NCBI GenBank assembly: GCA_016649785.1
Contig: JAENXB010000002.1
Coordinates: 1-34,627, forward strand
DNA length: 34,627 nucleotides
Direction: 5' to 3'
Origin: Flavobacteriaceae bacterium
Lineage (GTDB): Bacteria; Bacteroidota; Bacteroidia; Flavobacteriales; Flavobacteriaceae
The translations under genes were made by a program, and so were the position numbers. Below the pieces are notes generated by a model. That model ran no database searches, was not told where the DNA came from, and saw only the letters and a list, made by a program, of their open reading frames with translations. Shown piece by piece: positions 18,319 through 26,400 of the stretch; position 1 is the stretch's first letter, and the number at the start of each line of letters is the position of its first letter.

Positions 18319-19181
18319 TATATCTCTTGCTCAGCGTCCTGGCTTCGAGTTTCATATTTGTCATGTTCAAACTCTTCAAGAGATTTGATATAAATACGAT
18401 GCAGGCCATTGTTATAAACTATTTTATAGCCTGTCTGGTGGGTTTTTTCGGGTTTATCAAAGAAACCGATATCAGCTTAATTCCCGAAAAAGCCTGGTTT
18501 CCCGGAACTATCTTTTTAGGTATTTTATTTATATTGGTGTTCAACCTGGCTGCAATTACCACACAGCGCAGCGGACTTTCGGTAGTATCTGTAGCCACAA
18601 AAATGTCGGTTGCAATTCCGGTTTTATTCGGAATAATGTATTTTAATGAAAGCTCGGGAACAATAAAAATCATTGGGATTATTCTGGCTTTGGCAGCGGT
18701 GTATTTAACTTCCATAAAAAGCAGGGAGGGAATCCCCATCAATAAGAAAAACCTGATCTTTCCTATTTTGGTATTTTTAGGAAGCGGGATAATTGACACC
18801 AGTATTAAATACCTTGAAACAAGTTATGTAAGCAAAACCGATGTTGCTCTTTTCTCCTCTTCCATTTTTTTTATCGCAGGAACTATTGGGACCGGAATTT
18901 TGGTTGTTCAGGGCTTTATGGGTACATTGAAAATTACAGGCAAAAATATTTTAGGCGGGATCGCATTGGGAATTCCCAACTTTTTTTCGATCTATTTTTT
19001 GGTAATGGCCTTAAGGAGTGAAGGATTTGAAAGTTCCTCCATTTTTACAATCAATAATGTCGCTATTGTATTGGTTTCAACGGCTTTGGGAATTGCGTTG
19101 TTCAAAGAAAGGTTAATTCCAAAAAACTGGATAGGAATTGCACTGGCCATTATCAGTATTTTACTGGTTGCCAACGGTTAA
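18315..19181 (+). CDS. EamA/DMT-family transporter
   Basis: This 288-residue membrane protein has about ten hydrophobic segments and the internal two-fold repeat of the drug/metabolite transporter superfamily. The first half has ALAAVYLTSIKSRE and the second ends ALFKERLIPKNWIGIALAIISI, the typical EamA close. The TTG start overlaps the HAD stop codon (TTGA), a coupling arrangement. The first ATG (residue 17) would remove most of the first helix. The substrate is unknown. Position after ribD-HAD allows, but does not show, a link to flavin metabolism. Confidence 0.85.
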   Translation: MIYLLLSVLASSFIFVMFKLFKRFDINTMQAIVINYFIACLVGFFGFIKETDISLIPEKAWFPGTIFLGILFILVFNLAAITTQRSGLSVVSVATKMSVAIPVLFGIMYFNESSGTIKIIGIILALAAVYLTSIKSREGIPINKKNLIFPILVFLGSGIIDTSIKYLETSYVSKTDVALFSSSIFFIAGTIGTGILVVQGFMGTLKITGKNILGGIALGIPNFFSIYFLVMALRSEGFESSSIFTINNVAIVLVSTALGIALFKERLIPKNWIGIALAIISILLVANG

Positions 19182-19192
19182 AAAAAATCAAT

Positions 19193-19801
19193 TTGAAAGA
19201 TACTTATAAAAGCATTTCAAAAGCTTCGGAAGAAGTTCTGTTCAAAGATAAAAACTCCAAATTTTTCGGTTATGCTTTTCCTATAACTTCTGAGGAGGAA
19301 GCAAAAGTCCATATCGAGGATTTAAAGAAAAAACACCACCAGGCGCGGCATTGGTGCTATGCGTGGCAAATTGGCAAGGAAGTACACCAATTTAGGGCGA
19401 ATGATGACGGCGAGCCTTCAAACACAGCCGGAATGCCTATTTACGGACAAATCCAGTCTTTTGATGTTACCAATATTTTGATAGTTGTGGTAAGGCATTA
19501 TGGCGGGATAAAATTAGGGGTTGGCGGCCTGATAAACGCCTATAAAACCACCGCTCAAATGGCATTGGAAAACAGCAAGATAGTCAAAAGAACCATAGAC
19601 GAGGTTTTTGTGATAAAATTTGATTATCCCGAGATGAATTTAGTGATGCGGGTGATCAAAGAGCACAATTTGAATATTATTGAACAAAAGCTGGAATTGG
19701 ATTGCGAGATCCATATTTCGGTAAGAAAAAAACTCGCCGTAGAAATTTTTCAAAAATTTGAGGCGATCTATAAAGTTGAAATAAAAAATTCAGAAGATTA
19801 A
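19193..19801 (+). CDS. YigZ/IMPACT family protein
   Basis: This 202-residue protein matches the UPF0029 (IMPACT/YigZ) family. The N-terminal domain has KNSKFFGYAFPITSEEEA, RHWCYAWQIG, the signature DDGEPSNTAGMPI and VVRHYGGIKLGVGGLINAY. The C-terminal DUF1949-like domain has the alternating beta/alpha pattern FDYPEMNLVMRVIKEHNLNI. Biochemical function is unknown. Eukaryotic IMPACT regulates Gcn2. It starts with TTG 11 nt after the EamA stop. Its TAA stop overlaps that of the convergent thioesterase gene. Confidence 0.9.
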   Translation: MKDTYKSISKASEEVLFKDKNSKFFGYAFPITSEEEAKVHIEDLKKKHHQARHWCYAWQIGKEVHQFRANDDGEPSNTAGMPIYGQIQSFDVTNILIVVVRHYGGIKLGVGGLINAYKTTAQMALENSKIVKRTIDEVFVIKFDYPEMNLVMRVIKEHNLNIIEQKLELDCEIHISVRKKLAVEIFQKFEAIYKVEIKNSED

Positions 19802-20196
19802 TTCTCCAGCTTGTCCAAAATATATTCAGGGCAACGAATAGGGCGTTTTGTTTTGGCATCCATAAAAACCAATACCGTGGTAGCCGTTGTTATGAGTTCG
19901 TTTTCCTGATTATAGACAGAATAATTAAATTCAATTTTAACCCGGGGAATTTTATTTAAATTGGTTTCAATTCTTAAAATATCGTCAAATTTTGCAGGTT
20001 TAATAAATTTAAATTCCATTTCATAAACCGGGAGCATAACTCCCTGCTCTTCCATCAATTTATAGGAAATTCCGAACTGCTCAAGCCATTCTAACCTGGC
20101 AATCTCGAGATATTGGGCATAATTGCCGTGATGTACGACTCCCATTTGATCGGTTTCGGAATATCTGACTTTAACATAGGTTTGTTGTCTTTTCAT
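19798..20196 (-). CDS. YbgC-like acyl-CoA thioesterase (hotdog fold)
   Basis: This 132-residue hotdog-fold thioesterase has the active-site region RYSETDQMGVVHHGNYAQYL, with Asp16 as the expected catalytic residue in the YbgC pattern and the long helix EIARLEWLEQFG after it. Family members hydrolyse short acyl-CoA or acyl-ACP thioesters. The substrate here is not known. The gene converges on YigZ and the two share a TTAA where the stop codons overlap. Divergent from dnaA with a 206-nt intergenic region. Confidence 0.88.
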   Translation of the reverse strand: MKRQQTYVKVRYSETDQMGVVHHGNYAQYLEIARLEWLEQFGISYKLMEEQGVMLPVYEMEFKFIKPAKFDDILRIETNLNKIPRVKIEFNYSVYNQENELITTATTVLVFMDAKTKRPIRCPEYILDKLEN

Positions 20197-20306
20197 AAGA
20201 AATAAATCAGTTTTTTAAAATTGCTTTTTGTATATTCATTGCCGGAAGGAAGTATGCATAAAATTTTCTTAAAAGTCAAGTGCAAAATGGCTTTTTTATT
20301 ACATAT

Positions 20307-20337
20307 TTTGTTCACATATTTGTTCTTCCGAAATTTG
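20307..20337 (+). promoter_or_regulatory. Candidate dnaA promoter
   Basis: TTTG (20307-20310) and GAAATTTG (20330-20337) are separated by 19 nt. The -7 differs from TAnnTTTG only in the first base. A leader of about 60 nt would precede the dnaA ATG. The stretch also holds TTGTTCACA (20309-20317), one mismatch from a DnaA box, which might allow autoregulation. Confidence 0.45.
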
Positions 20338-20402
20338 TAGGGGAATATTTTTCCAACAACTTTAGGGCCAACTACTAACCAATACTAAACCAAATTTATA
20401 GC

Positions 20403-21830
20403 ATGTCAAAAACTGCGCAATCAGTTTGGAATAGCTGTCTAGCTTTTATCAAAGATAACATAACCCCCCAAGCCTACAAAACATGGTTCGAGCCGATACA
20501 AGCAGTAAAACTTACCGATTGTGCGTTGAGCATACAAGTTCCTTCCAAATTTTTTTATGAATGGCTGGAAGAGCATTACGTGAAATTGTTAAAGGTTTCC
20601 CTCACCAAGGAGTTAGGTGAAAAAGCCAAATTGGTTTATGTGATCAGAATGGAAAACACCTACGGGAACAAACTTCCTTTTACAGAAAAAATCCCGAGTA
20701 CCCAACGAAGCCATATGGTTTCACAGGAAGTGGATGTGCCGGTGAAAAGCAAAAGCGCAGAATTAAGAAATCCTTTTATCATTCCTGGGATTAGGAATAT
20801 AAAAATAGAGTCTCAACTAAACCCAAATTACAATTTCGATAATTTCCTTGAAGGCGATTCAAACCGTTTGGCGCGATCGGCCGGGCTGGCAGTTGCCAAT
20901 AAACCGGGTGGCACTTCATTTAATCCATTGCTTATTTTTGGTGGGGTTGGATTAGGGAAAACACATTTGGGTCACGCTATTGGGGTTGAAATTAAAGATA
21001 AACATCCTGAAAAAACCGTTCTTTATATCTCTGCCGAAAAATTTACGCAACAATATATAGAGTCTGTAAAGAAGAACAACCGGAATGATTTTATTCACTT
21101 TTATCAGATCATTGATATCCTTATTGTGGATGACATTCAACTGCTTTCGGGAAAAGTGGGAACACAAGATGTGTTTTTCCATATTTTCAATCACCTGCAC
21201 CAAAATGGAAAACAGGTAATTCTAACAAGCGATAAAGCTCCCGTGGATATGCAGGATATAGAGCAACGCTTGTTGTCACGGTTTAAATGGGGACTGTCTG
21301 CAGAGCTTCAAAACCCTGATTTTGAAACCCGCGTTTCCATTATAAAAAGCAAATTATACAGGGATGGGGTAGAAATGCCCATAGATATTGTCGAGTTTTT
21401 GGCAAATAACATCAAGACCAATATCAGGGAACTGGAAGGGGCAATTATTTCACTTATCGCCCATTCGTCTTTTAATAAAAAAGATATCACTCTGGAACTG
21501 GCAAAAAAGATAGTAGATAATTACGTAAAAAACACCAAGCGGGAAGTATCTATAGATTACATTCAAAAAATTGTGAGTGACTATTTCCAGATGGATGTAG
21601 AAACCCTACAATCTAAAACCCGTAAACGCCACATTGTACAAGCCAGGCAATTGGCTATGTTTTTCGCCAAAAAATTCACAAAAGCTTCCTTGGCAAGTAT
21701 TGGGAGTCAAATAGGAAAACGCGATCACGCTACGGTTCTTCACGCCTGCAAAACAGTAAATAATCTCGCTGCTACCGATAAACAATTCAAGAAATTTGTT
21801 GAAGACCTCAATAAAAAACTAACCTTATAA
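20403..21830 (+). CDS. dnaA: Chromosomal replication initiator DnaA
   Basis: DnaA binds DnaA boxes and unwinds the origin. The 475-residue protein is complete. Domain I begins at the N-terminus (SVWNSCLAFIKDNITPQAYKTW split with W29-region). The AAA+ domain has Walker A GGVGLGKT at 180-187, Walker B ILIVDDIQ at 239-246 and sensor ILTSDKAP. The C-terminal HTH has the signature GKRDHATVLHA at 438-448. It is followed after 18 nt by the LMW phosphatase. Only one near-consensus DnaA box lies upstream, so the origin cannot be placed here. Confidence 0.98.
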   Translation: MSKTAQSVWNSCLAFIKDNITPQAYKTWFEPIQAVKLTDCALSIQVPSKFFYEWLEEHYVKLLKVSLTKELGEKAKLVYVIRMENTYGNKLPFTEKIPSTQRSHMVSQEVDVPVKSKSAELRNPFIIPGIRNIKIESQLNPNYNFDNFLEGDSNRLARSAGLAVANKPGGTSFNPLLIFGGVGLGKTHLGHAIGVEIKDKHPEKTVLYISAEKFTQQYIESVKKNNRNDFIHFYQIIDILIVDDIQLLSGKVGTQDVFFHIFNHLHQNGKQVILTSDKAPVDMQDIEQRLLSRFKWGLSAELQNPDFETRVSIIKSKLYRDGVEMPIDIVEFLANNIKTNIRELEGAIISLIAHSSFNKKDITLELAKKIVDNYVKNTKREVSIDYIQKIVSDYFQMDVETLQSKTRKRHIVQARQLAMFFAKKFTKASLASIGSQIGKRDHATVLHACKTVNNLAATDKQFKKFVEDLNKKLTL

Positions 21831-21848
21831 TATTCAAATATTATTTTT

Positions 21849-22310
21849 ATGAAAACCAACGTTTTGATGGTGTGTCTGGGTAATATTTGCCGATCACCTT
21901 TAGCCGAAGGAATTCTAAAATCCAGGGTTAATCCGGAAAAAGTCCACGTGGACTCTGCAGGCACCGGGGATTACCATATAGACGATATTCCGGACTCCCG
22001 CTCTATTGCGGTTGCAAAGCATTTTGGCCTGGACATCTCCAACCAACGTGGAAGGCAATTTCAATCTGAAGATTTTGACAGGTTTGATCTTATTTACGTG
22101 ATGGACAATTTCAATTTTGCTGATGTTATTTCCCTGGCGAGAAATGAAGAAGATAAAAGAAAGGTAAAACTTATTTTAAATGAGGTTTTTCCCGGAGAAA
22201 ATGTCGATGTTCCTGATCCCTACCAGGGTGGTGAACCGGGTTTTGAAGATGTTTACAAGATGCTGGAAGAGGCCTGCGAAATTATTGCATCCAAACTAAC
22301 GGAAACCTAA
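21849..22310 (+). CDS. Low molecular weight protein-tyrosine phosphatase
   Basis: This 153-residue cysteine phosphatase has the P-loop CLGNICRS at 9-16 (nucleophile Cys9, Arg15) and the general acid Asp123 in VPDPYQGG. In Gram-negative bacteria such enzymes often dephosphorylate tyrosine kinases controlling polysaccharide export, but no such genes are present here. It lies between dnaA and the methyltransferase gene, an arrangement frequent in flavobacteria. The physiological substrate is unknown. Confidence 0.93.
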   Translation: MKTNVLMVCLGNICRSPLAEGILKSRVNPEKVHVDSAGTGDYHIDDIPDSRSIAVAKHFGLDISNQRGRQFQSEDFDRFDLIYVMDNFNFADVISLARNEEDKRKVKLILNEVFPGENVDVPDPYQGGEPGFEDVYKMLEEACEIIASKLTET

Positions 22311-22350
22311 CTTTTTATTTTTCTGAATTAAATTACAATTTTCAATCTTC

Positions 22351-23082
22351 ATGGCTCAAGCACCCTTTCAGTATTCCGGTAAATTATATTTAATTCCTAC
22401 TACTTTAGGAGAATCAAATCCAATGGAAGTTCTTCCCATTTCAATTACCAAAATAATTGAAAAAGTAGATTATTATATTGTTGAAAATGAAAAGACCGCC
22501 AGAAAATCGATAAAACAAGTCGTTCCTGAAAAAAGTCAGCCACTATTAAAATTGAGCCTTCTCAATAAATTTACCGAAAAAAGTATGCTGTCTTCCTTTT
22601 TAGACCCTTGCAAAGAAGGTATTGATGTTGGACTTTTAAGTGAAGCTGGATGTCCGGGAATAGCCGATCCCGGAGCTGAAATAGTGAAGATCGCACACCA
22701 AATGGGGATTCGGGTTATCCCAATGGTAGGACCTTCTTCCATTTTACTTGCTATGATGGGAAGCGGGATGAACGGGCAGAGTTTTACATTTCACGGATAC
22801 CTTCCCATAGACAAGAAAGACAGGAAACACGAGCTTAAAAGCCTGGAGCGAATTTCTTCAGAAAAAAATCAGGCACAAATATTTATTGAAACACCTTACC
22901 GGAATAACAATTTGCTGGAAGACATGAAACAAATCCTGAATCCCGCAACGCAACTTTGCATTGCCTGTGATTTAACTTTGTCTTCAGAAATTATTGTAAC
23001 TAAATCCATTTCCGATTGGGGGAAAACAAAAATAGACCTTCATAAAAGGCCTACTATTTTTGTGATTCAGAAAGAGCTTTAA
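22351..23082 (+). CDS. RsmI-like SAM-dependent methyltransferase
   Basis: This 243-residue protein has the tetrapyrrole-methylase fold used by RsmI (16S rRNA C1402 2'-O-methyltransferase). The signature LLSEAGCPGIADPGAE at about 95-110 aligns with the RsmI SDAGTPxISDPG motif, and VGPSSILLAMMGSG follows. It is shorter than E. coli RsmI and lacks its C-terminal extension, so the rRNA target is not assured. Third gene of the dnaA series. Its stop codon overlaps that of the convergent lysozyme-like gene. Confidence 0.85.
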   Translation: MAQAPFQYSGKLYLIPTTLGESNPMEVLPISITKIIEKVDYYIVENEKTARKSIKQVVPEKSQPLLKLSLLNKFTEKSMLSSFLDPCKEGIDVGLLSEAGCPGIADPGAEIVKIAHQMGIRVIPMVGPSSILLAMMGSGMNGQSFTFHGYLPIDKKDRKHELKSLERISSEKNQAQIFIETPYRNNNLLEDMKQILNPATQLCIACDLTLSSEIIVTKSISDWGKTKIDLHKRPTIFVIQKEL

Positions 23083-23737
23083 GCCCTGTTAACAATGGCT
23101 TTTGCTTTTTTGTCAGGCTGTATGAAGGAGGTGTCGTAACCGGCGAATTTCTTTATGTAAAACCCAATAGTAGTTCCAAAAGCATCGCTAAAGGAATTGG
23201 CGCCCCAACTTCTCAAATATTTTTTGACACTTCCGGGTCCGGCCAAATGCGCTGCTGCCAAAATCCCCGATTCAGTGATCTCAATCCCATTGATCTTTTT
23301 TCCTGCAAATCGGGCTATATCCCTTTTTAAGATCCATTTGTTCCTGGAGGCATTGGCATAAAATGCCGCTTCCTGAAGTTCAGGGGAATTTAAGAATAAT
23401 TTAGCATCATAGATCCCTATTAAATTCAAAGTGCCCTTTCCAAATTGATATTTCCCCATATACCCGTACTCATTTACGGTTTTGTAATTTCCCCGGGATT
23501 CTTTAAAAGCAACCGCTTCCTTAAAACCAATATAAGATTTCCCTAATTTGGGAAGGATCTTTATTGCAGGTTCTTCAAACAAAGCGTTTTCCTCTAAGGA
23601 AGTAACTGTATATTCAAAAGTGTCGTTGGTGGTGGTAGCGTACATATCTAAATTTGCAACTTTTTTGTTGAAAAACTCAAAAATATAAAACCTGCTACGA
23701 TTGGCAGAACTGAAAATTTTACAATTTTCCTTCTCAT
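23079..23737 (-). CDS. Lysozyme-like secreted protein, signal peptide separated by a frameshift
   Basis: The main frame encodes a lytic transglycosylase/lysozyme-like domain. KEAVAFKESRGNYKTVNEYG holds the ESRG-type catalytic Glu, YMGKYQFG follows, and GILAAAHLAGPGSVKKYL is the late helix. The frame stays open upstream to an ATG at 23807, but that extension looks non-coding and contains a perfect promoter -7 box (23794-23801), so it cannot be the start. Another frame opens with ATG at 23737 and encodes MRRKIVKFSVLPIVAGFIFL, a good signal peptide, then stops at 23648. One base added to the run of six A (23661-23666) would join them into about 219 residues. This is either a real frameshift or a sequence error. 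Confidence 0.7.
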
Positions 23738-23793
23738 AATTTATTGATTCTGAAAGGTTAATAGTCAACTTGACCCCTCTCAATTTCGCCGTG

Positions 23794-23801
23794 CAAAGAT
23801 A
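23794..23801 (-). promoter_or_regulatory. -7 box of the lysozyme-like gene
   Basis: TATCTTTG on minus is a full match to TAnnTTTG. Transcription would start near 23787, upstream of the signal-peptide ATG (23737) but downstream of the ATG at 23807. The -33 element is weak. Confidence 0.5.
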
Positions 23802-23896
23802 CAACAATTTTTAATAATTTGATATACAGCCTGTTAAAGAATTCCTAAAGGATTTCGGCCCAATTAAAACCCGTTAATTATCCAAACAAAATATTT

Positions 23897-23910
23897 ATTG
23901 CAGATGCAAT
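23897..23910 (-). terminator. Weak candidate terminator after mltG
   Basis: On minus, ATTGC and GCAAT form a 5-bp stem with loop ATCT, followed by the U-rich AAATATTTTGTTT. It lies about 22 nt after the mltG stop. Confidence 0.3.
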
Positions 23911-23931
23911 TATTAACGAAACGGGCTGGAT

Positions 23932-24975
23932 TTACCGGTTAATTCCCTGTTGGTTTATCCATCGCACATAAGCCTGCTTATTGCGGTTGTGCTGGGCTAA
24001 AGTTTCGGCAAATTTGTGATAGCCGAAATTTTCAACATCGGCCACGAAGAAAAAGTATTTGTGGACTTCATAATTAAGGACTGCATCTATGGAAGAAATA
24101 TCCGGCATTGCAATAGGGCCAGGAGGCAATTCCTTGTATAAATATGTATTGTAAGGAGAATTTATGGTCAGATCTTTATATAATACCCGTTTTATAACTG
24201 TGTCAAAATCCCTTTTTTGGAGTTTTACGGCATAAATCACTGTGGGATCGGCATCCAGTTTCCAGCCATTTTTATAACGGTTCATATAAACTCCGGCTAC
24301 TCTTGGACGTTCATCGGTTTTTGCCGTTTCTTTTTGAACTATTGAAGCTATTACAGCAACTTCAGAAGGAGTTAAATTGATTTCCTTTGCCCTTTTCAAT
24401 CGCTCCGGGGTCCAGAATATGTGATATTCTTTTAACATTTTATCCCGATATCCTTCCGCTGAAGTATTCCAAAAAAACTCATATTGATTTGGAATATACA
24501 TGGAAAGGGCATTGGCTTCGGTAAAATTGTTTTGCGACAGGAATTCTGGATCCCTCATCACTTGAATAAGGTCAGAACTATCTGCTTCAATTTGGGTTGC
24601 AATCCTTCCTGCAAGGTTCTCCAATCGTTCCTGATTGTTAAAAATCACTCTAACAGGAATGCTCTGGCTTCTTAAAACCTTTACAATTTGATAGTTATTC
24701 ATGTTTTTTTCAAGTACAAACTTCCCGGATTTCACATTTGAGGCAAAATCCATTTTTTGAGCAACAAGATCAAAAGCATCCAAATCCTTTAAGATTGGTT
24801 TTAAGCTGTCCAGAACGCGTTCATAATTTGCTCCTGTAGGAATAAAAACCGCAGTGGTTTCGTCTTCAAAAACCGTATTTGGAGAAAAAATGTTGTTGTA
24901 AATTATATAGCTAAAAATACCCAGGGCCACAAGGCCTAAAAGGGCGATAATCAGAAGAATTTTTTTAATGTACAT
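23932..24975 (-). CDS. mltG: Endolytic peptidoglycan transglycosylase MltG
   Basis: MltG cleaves nascent glycan strands at the inner membrane and helps set strand length. The 347-residue protein has a cytoplasmic-to-periplasmic anchor (ILLIIALLGLVALGIFSYII, residues 6-25), a LysM-like region and the YceG catalytic domain. The catalytic Glu216 is in SIVQKETAK, with the conserved DERPRVAGVYMNRYKNGWKLDADPT beyond it. Its start overlaps the GNAT gene by 11 nt, giving the unit dapF-GNAT-mltG, which pairs a precursor enzyme with a wall-turnover enzyme. Assignment is secure. Confidence 0.95.
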   Translation of the reverse strand: MYIKKILLIIALLGLVALGIFSYIIYNNIFSPNTVFEDETTAVFIPTGANYERVLDSLKPILKDLDAFDLVAQKMDFASNVKSGKFVLEKNMNNYQIVKVLRSQSIPVRVIFNNQERLENLAGRIATQIEADSSDLIQVMRDPEFLSQNNFTEANALSMYIPNQYEFFWNTSAEGYRDKMLKEYHIFWTPERLKRAKEINLTPSEVAVIASIVQKETAKTDERPRVAGVYMNRYKNGWKLDADPTVIYAVKLQKRDFDTVIKRVLYKDLTINSPYNTYLYKELPPGPIAMPDISSIDAVLNYEVHKYFFFVADVENFGYHKFAETLAQHNRNKQAYVRWINQQGINR

Positions 24976-25495
24976 TATTGATCAGTTGAAATAATATCTC
25001 GTTTTTAAATTTTCCGCCTGCACTGACCCAATCTTTTTTAACCCCGACCTTCTCAAATTTATTTTTTTCGAAAAGCTTAATACTTGCGGGATTATCTTCG
25101 GTCACATTGGCATAAACCTGATGCAGGTCAAGGTGTGTGAAACAGTAATTACAAATTAAAGTGAGCACTTCTGCGCCGTAGCCCTTCCCTCTTTCGGTTT
25201 CATTGACAATTAAAATTCCCAACGCAGCCCTACGGTCTTTTGGTTCAAGGTCAAAAACATCGATTAAGCCTATCGGGTTATTTTCCAGATCGCAAATCAT
25301 CAATCGCAACTGCTTGACTTCATAAATATCCCTGTGCGAATTCTGTAAATATTTTTTGATTAAATACCGTGAATAGGGTACCCTTGTAGCACTTATTTCC
25401 CAAAATTCTTCAGAATTTTCCACTTCCACAATAAAATCGAGATCTTCAGGTTCTAATGCTCTCAAACAAACATTATTTCCTCTTAAAGTCAGCAT
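24965..25495 (-). CDS. RimJ/RimL-like GNAT acetyltransferase
   Basis: This 176-residue GNAT protein belongs to the RimJ/RimL-SpeG-like group. It begins LTLRGNNVCLRALEPEDLDF, has the acetyl-CoA loop ERGKGYGAE (101-109), and ends with the motif NPASIKLFEKNKFEKVG. The acceptor is unknown. It overlaps dapF by 7 nt and mltG by 11 nt, so the three are almost certainly co-translated. That tight arrangement hints at an envelope-related substrate, but this is inference only. Confidence 0.88.
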   Translation of the reverse strand: MLTLRGNNVCLRALEPEDLDFIVEVENSEEFWEISATRVPYSRYLIKKYLQNSHRDIYEVKQLRLMICDLENNPIGLIDVFDLEPKDRRAALGILIVNETERGKGYGAEVLTLICNYCFTHLDLHQVYANVTEDNPASIKLFEKNKFEKVGVKKDWVSAGGKFKNEILFQLINNVH

Positions 25496-26277
25496 TCTAT
25501 TACTCCCTTAAACACATTCTTTGCGGGTCCCGTAAGCCAGATATTCTTATAATTTTCTCCTTCTTTTTCAAAAGAAACAATTAATTTCCCTCCGGGAGTT
25601 TCAAGATGCACGGTTGTAGCCTGGGTTTTTCCAACTGCATGAACCGCAAGTGCCACTGCTGTTACCCCGGTACCGCAGGAAAAAGTTTCATCTTCTACTC
25701 CGCGTTCGTAGGTGCGCACCAAAAAGGAATCCTCTCCGGTTTGCTGCACAAAATCTACATTTGTCCCTCCGTCACTTTCATATTTATCTGAATAGCGAAT
25801 AATTGCACCTTCTTTTTTGACATCTATATCCCCAACTTCTTCTGAAAATAAAATATGGTGAGGCGACCCCGTATCTAAAAATAATTCCTTTTTATTTAAA
25901 TTTTCAGCTGAAATATCCTTCATTTTCAGGCTTACAATCCCATCTTTTACAATCCCTTTATGTTTACCATCTATCGCGCTAAAAACAGTTTCGTTTTCAA
26001 AGACCCCCAGGAATTTGGCGAATGCCACCAAACATCTTCCTCCATTGCCGCACATACTGCTTTGATTTCCATCGGCATTATAATATACCATTTTGAAATC
26101 CTCCTGATCATTTACCGGCTGTTCCAATAAAATAAGGCCATCGGCTCCAATTCCAAACCGGCGATGACATAATTCATGGATCAAATTGGTATCATTCTTG
26201 GGGAAAGATGCCATACGGTTATCAACCATAATAAAATCGTTTCCTGTTCCGTGGTATTTATAAAAATTAAGTTTCAT
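25489..26277 (-). CDS. dapF: Diaminopimelate epimerase
   Basis: DapF converts LL-DAP to meso-DAP for peptidoglycan and lysine. The protein from MKLNFYKYHGTGNDF has 262 residues. The two catalytic cysteines are Cys76 in MCGNGGR and Cys201 in FSCGTGV. An ATG seven codons upstream (26298) is in frame, but it sits inside a perfect -7 box (26296-26303), so the later ATG is the real start and matches the family N-terminus. First gene of dapF-GNAT-mltG. dapA is at 9640-10515. Confidence 0.96.
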   Translation of the reverse strand: MKLNFYKYHGTGNDFIMVDNRMASFPKNDTNLIHELCHRRFGIGADGLILLEQPVNDQEDFKMVYYNADGNQSSMCGNGGRCLVAFAKFLGVFENETVFSAIDGKHKGIVKDGIVSLKMKDISAENLNKKELFLDTGSPHHILFSEEVGDIDVKKEGAIIRYSDKYESDGGTNVDFVQQTGEDSFLVRTYERGVEDETFSCGTGVTAVALAVHAVGKTQATTVHLETPGGKLIVSFEKEGENYKNIWLTGPAKNVFKGVIEC

Positions 26278-26295
26278 AGCTTTATTTGAACAAGC

Positions 26296-26303
26296 CAAAG
26301 GTA
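26296..26303 (-). promoter_or_regulatory. dapF operon promoter -7 box
   Basis: TACCTTTG on minus is a full TAnnTTTG match. The predicted start near 26289 gives a short leader of about 11 nt to the ATG at 26277 and rules out the ATG at 26298. No clear -33. Confidence 0.5.
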
Positions 26304-26360
26304 CAACAATATGACATATTTCTACATTGTTAATAGCCCGTTAAAGATTAGCAGAAAGAA

Positions 26361-26393
26361 TTTGAAAACTTTAATTTTAGAATAACATCTTCG
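26361..26393 (+). promoter_or_regulatory. Candidate promoter of the DegQ-like protease
   Basis: TTTG (26361-26364) is followed after 21 nt by CATCTTCG (26386-26393), which keeps four of six -7 consensus positions. The resulting start would leave a very short leader before the ATG at 26401. Confidence 0.35.
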
Positions 26394-26400
26394 AAAAAAC

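Noticed and set aside
20197-20402. oriC upstream of dnaA
   Set aside because: Only one near-consensus DnaA box and no box cluster. The exact box at 11440 is isolated too.
23738-23807. N-terminal extension of the lysozyme-like ORF (ATG at 23807)
   Set aside because: It contains a perfect -7 promoter box, and its residues look non-coding. The ATG at 23737, in another frame, gives a proper signal peptide.
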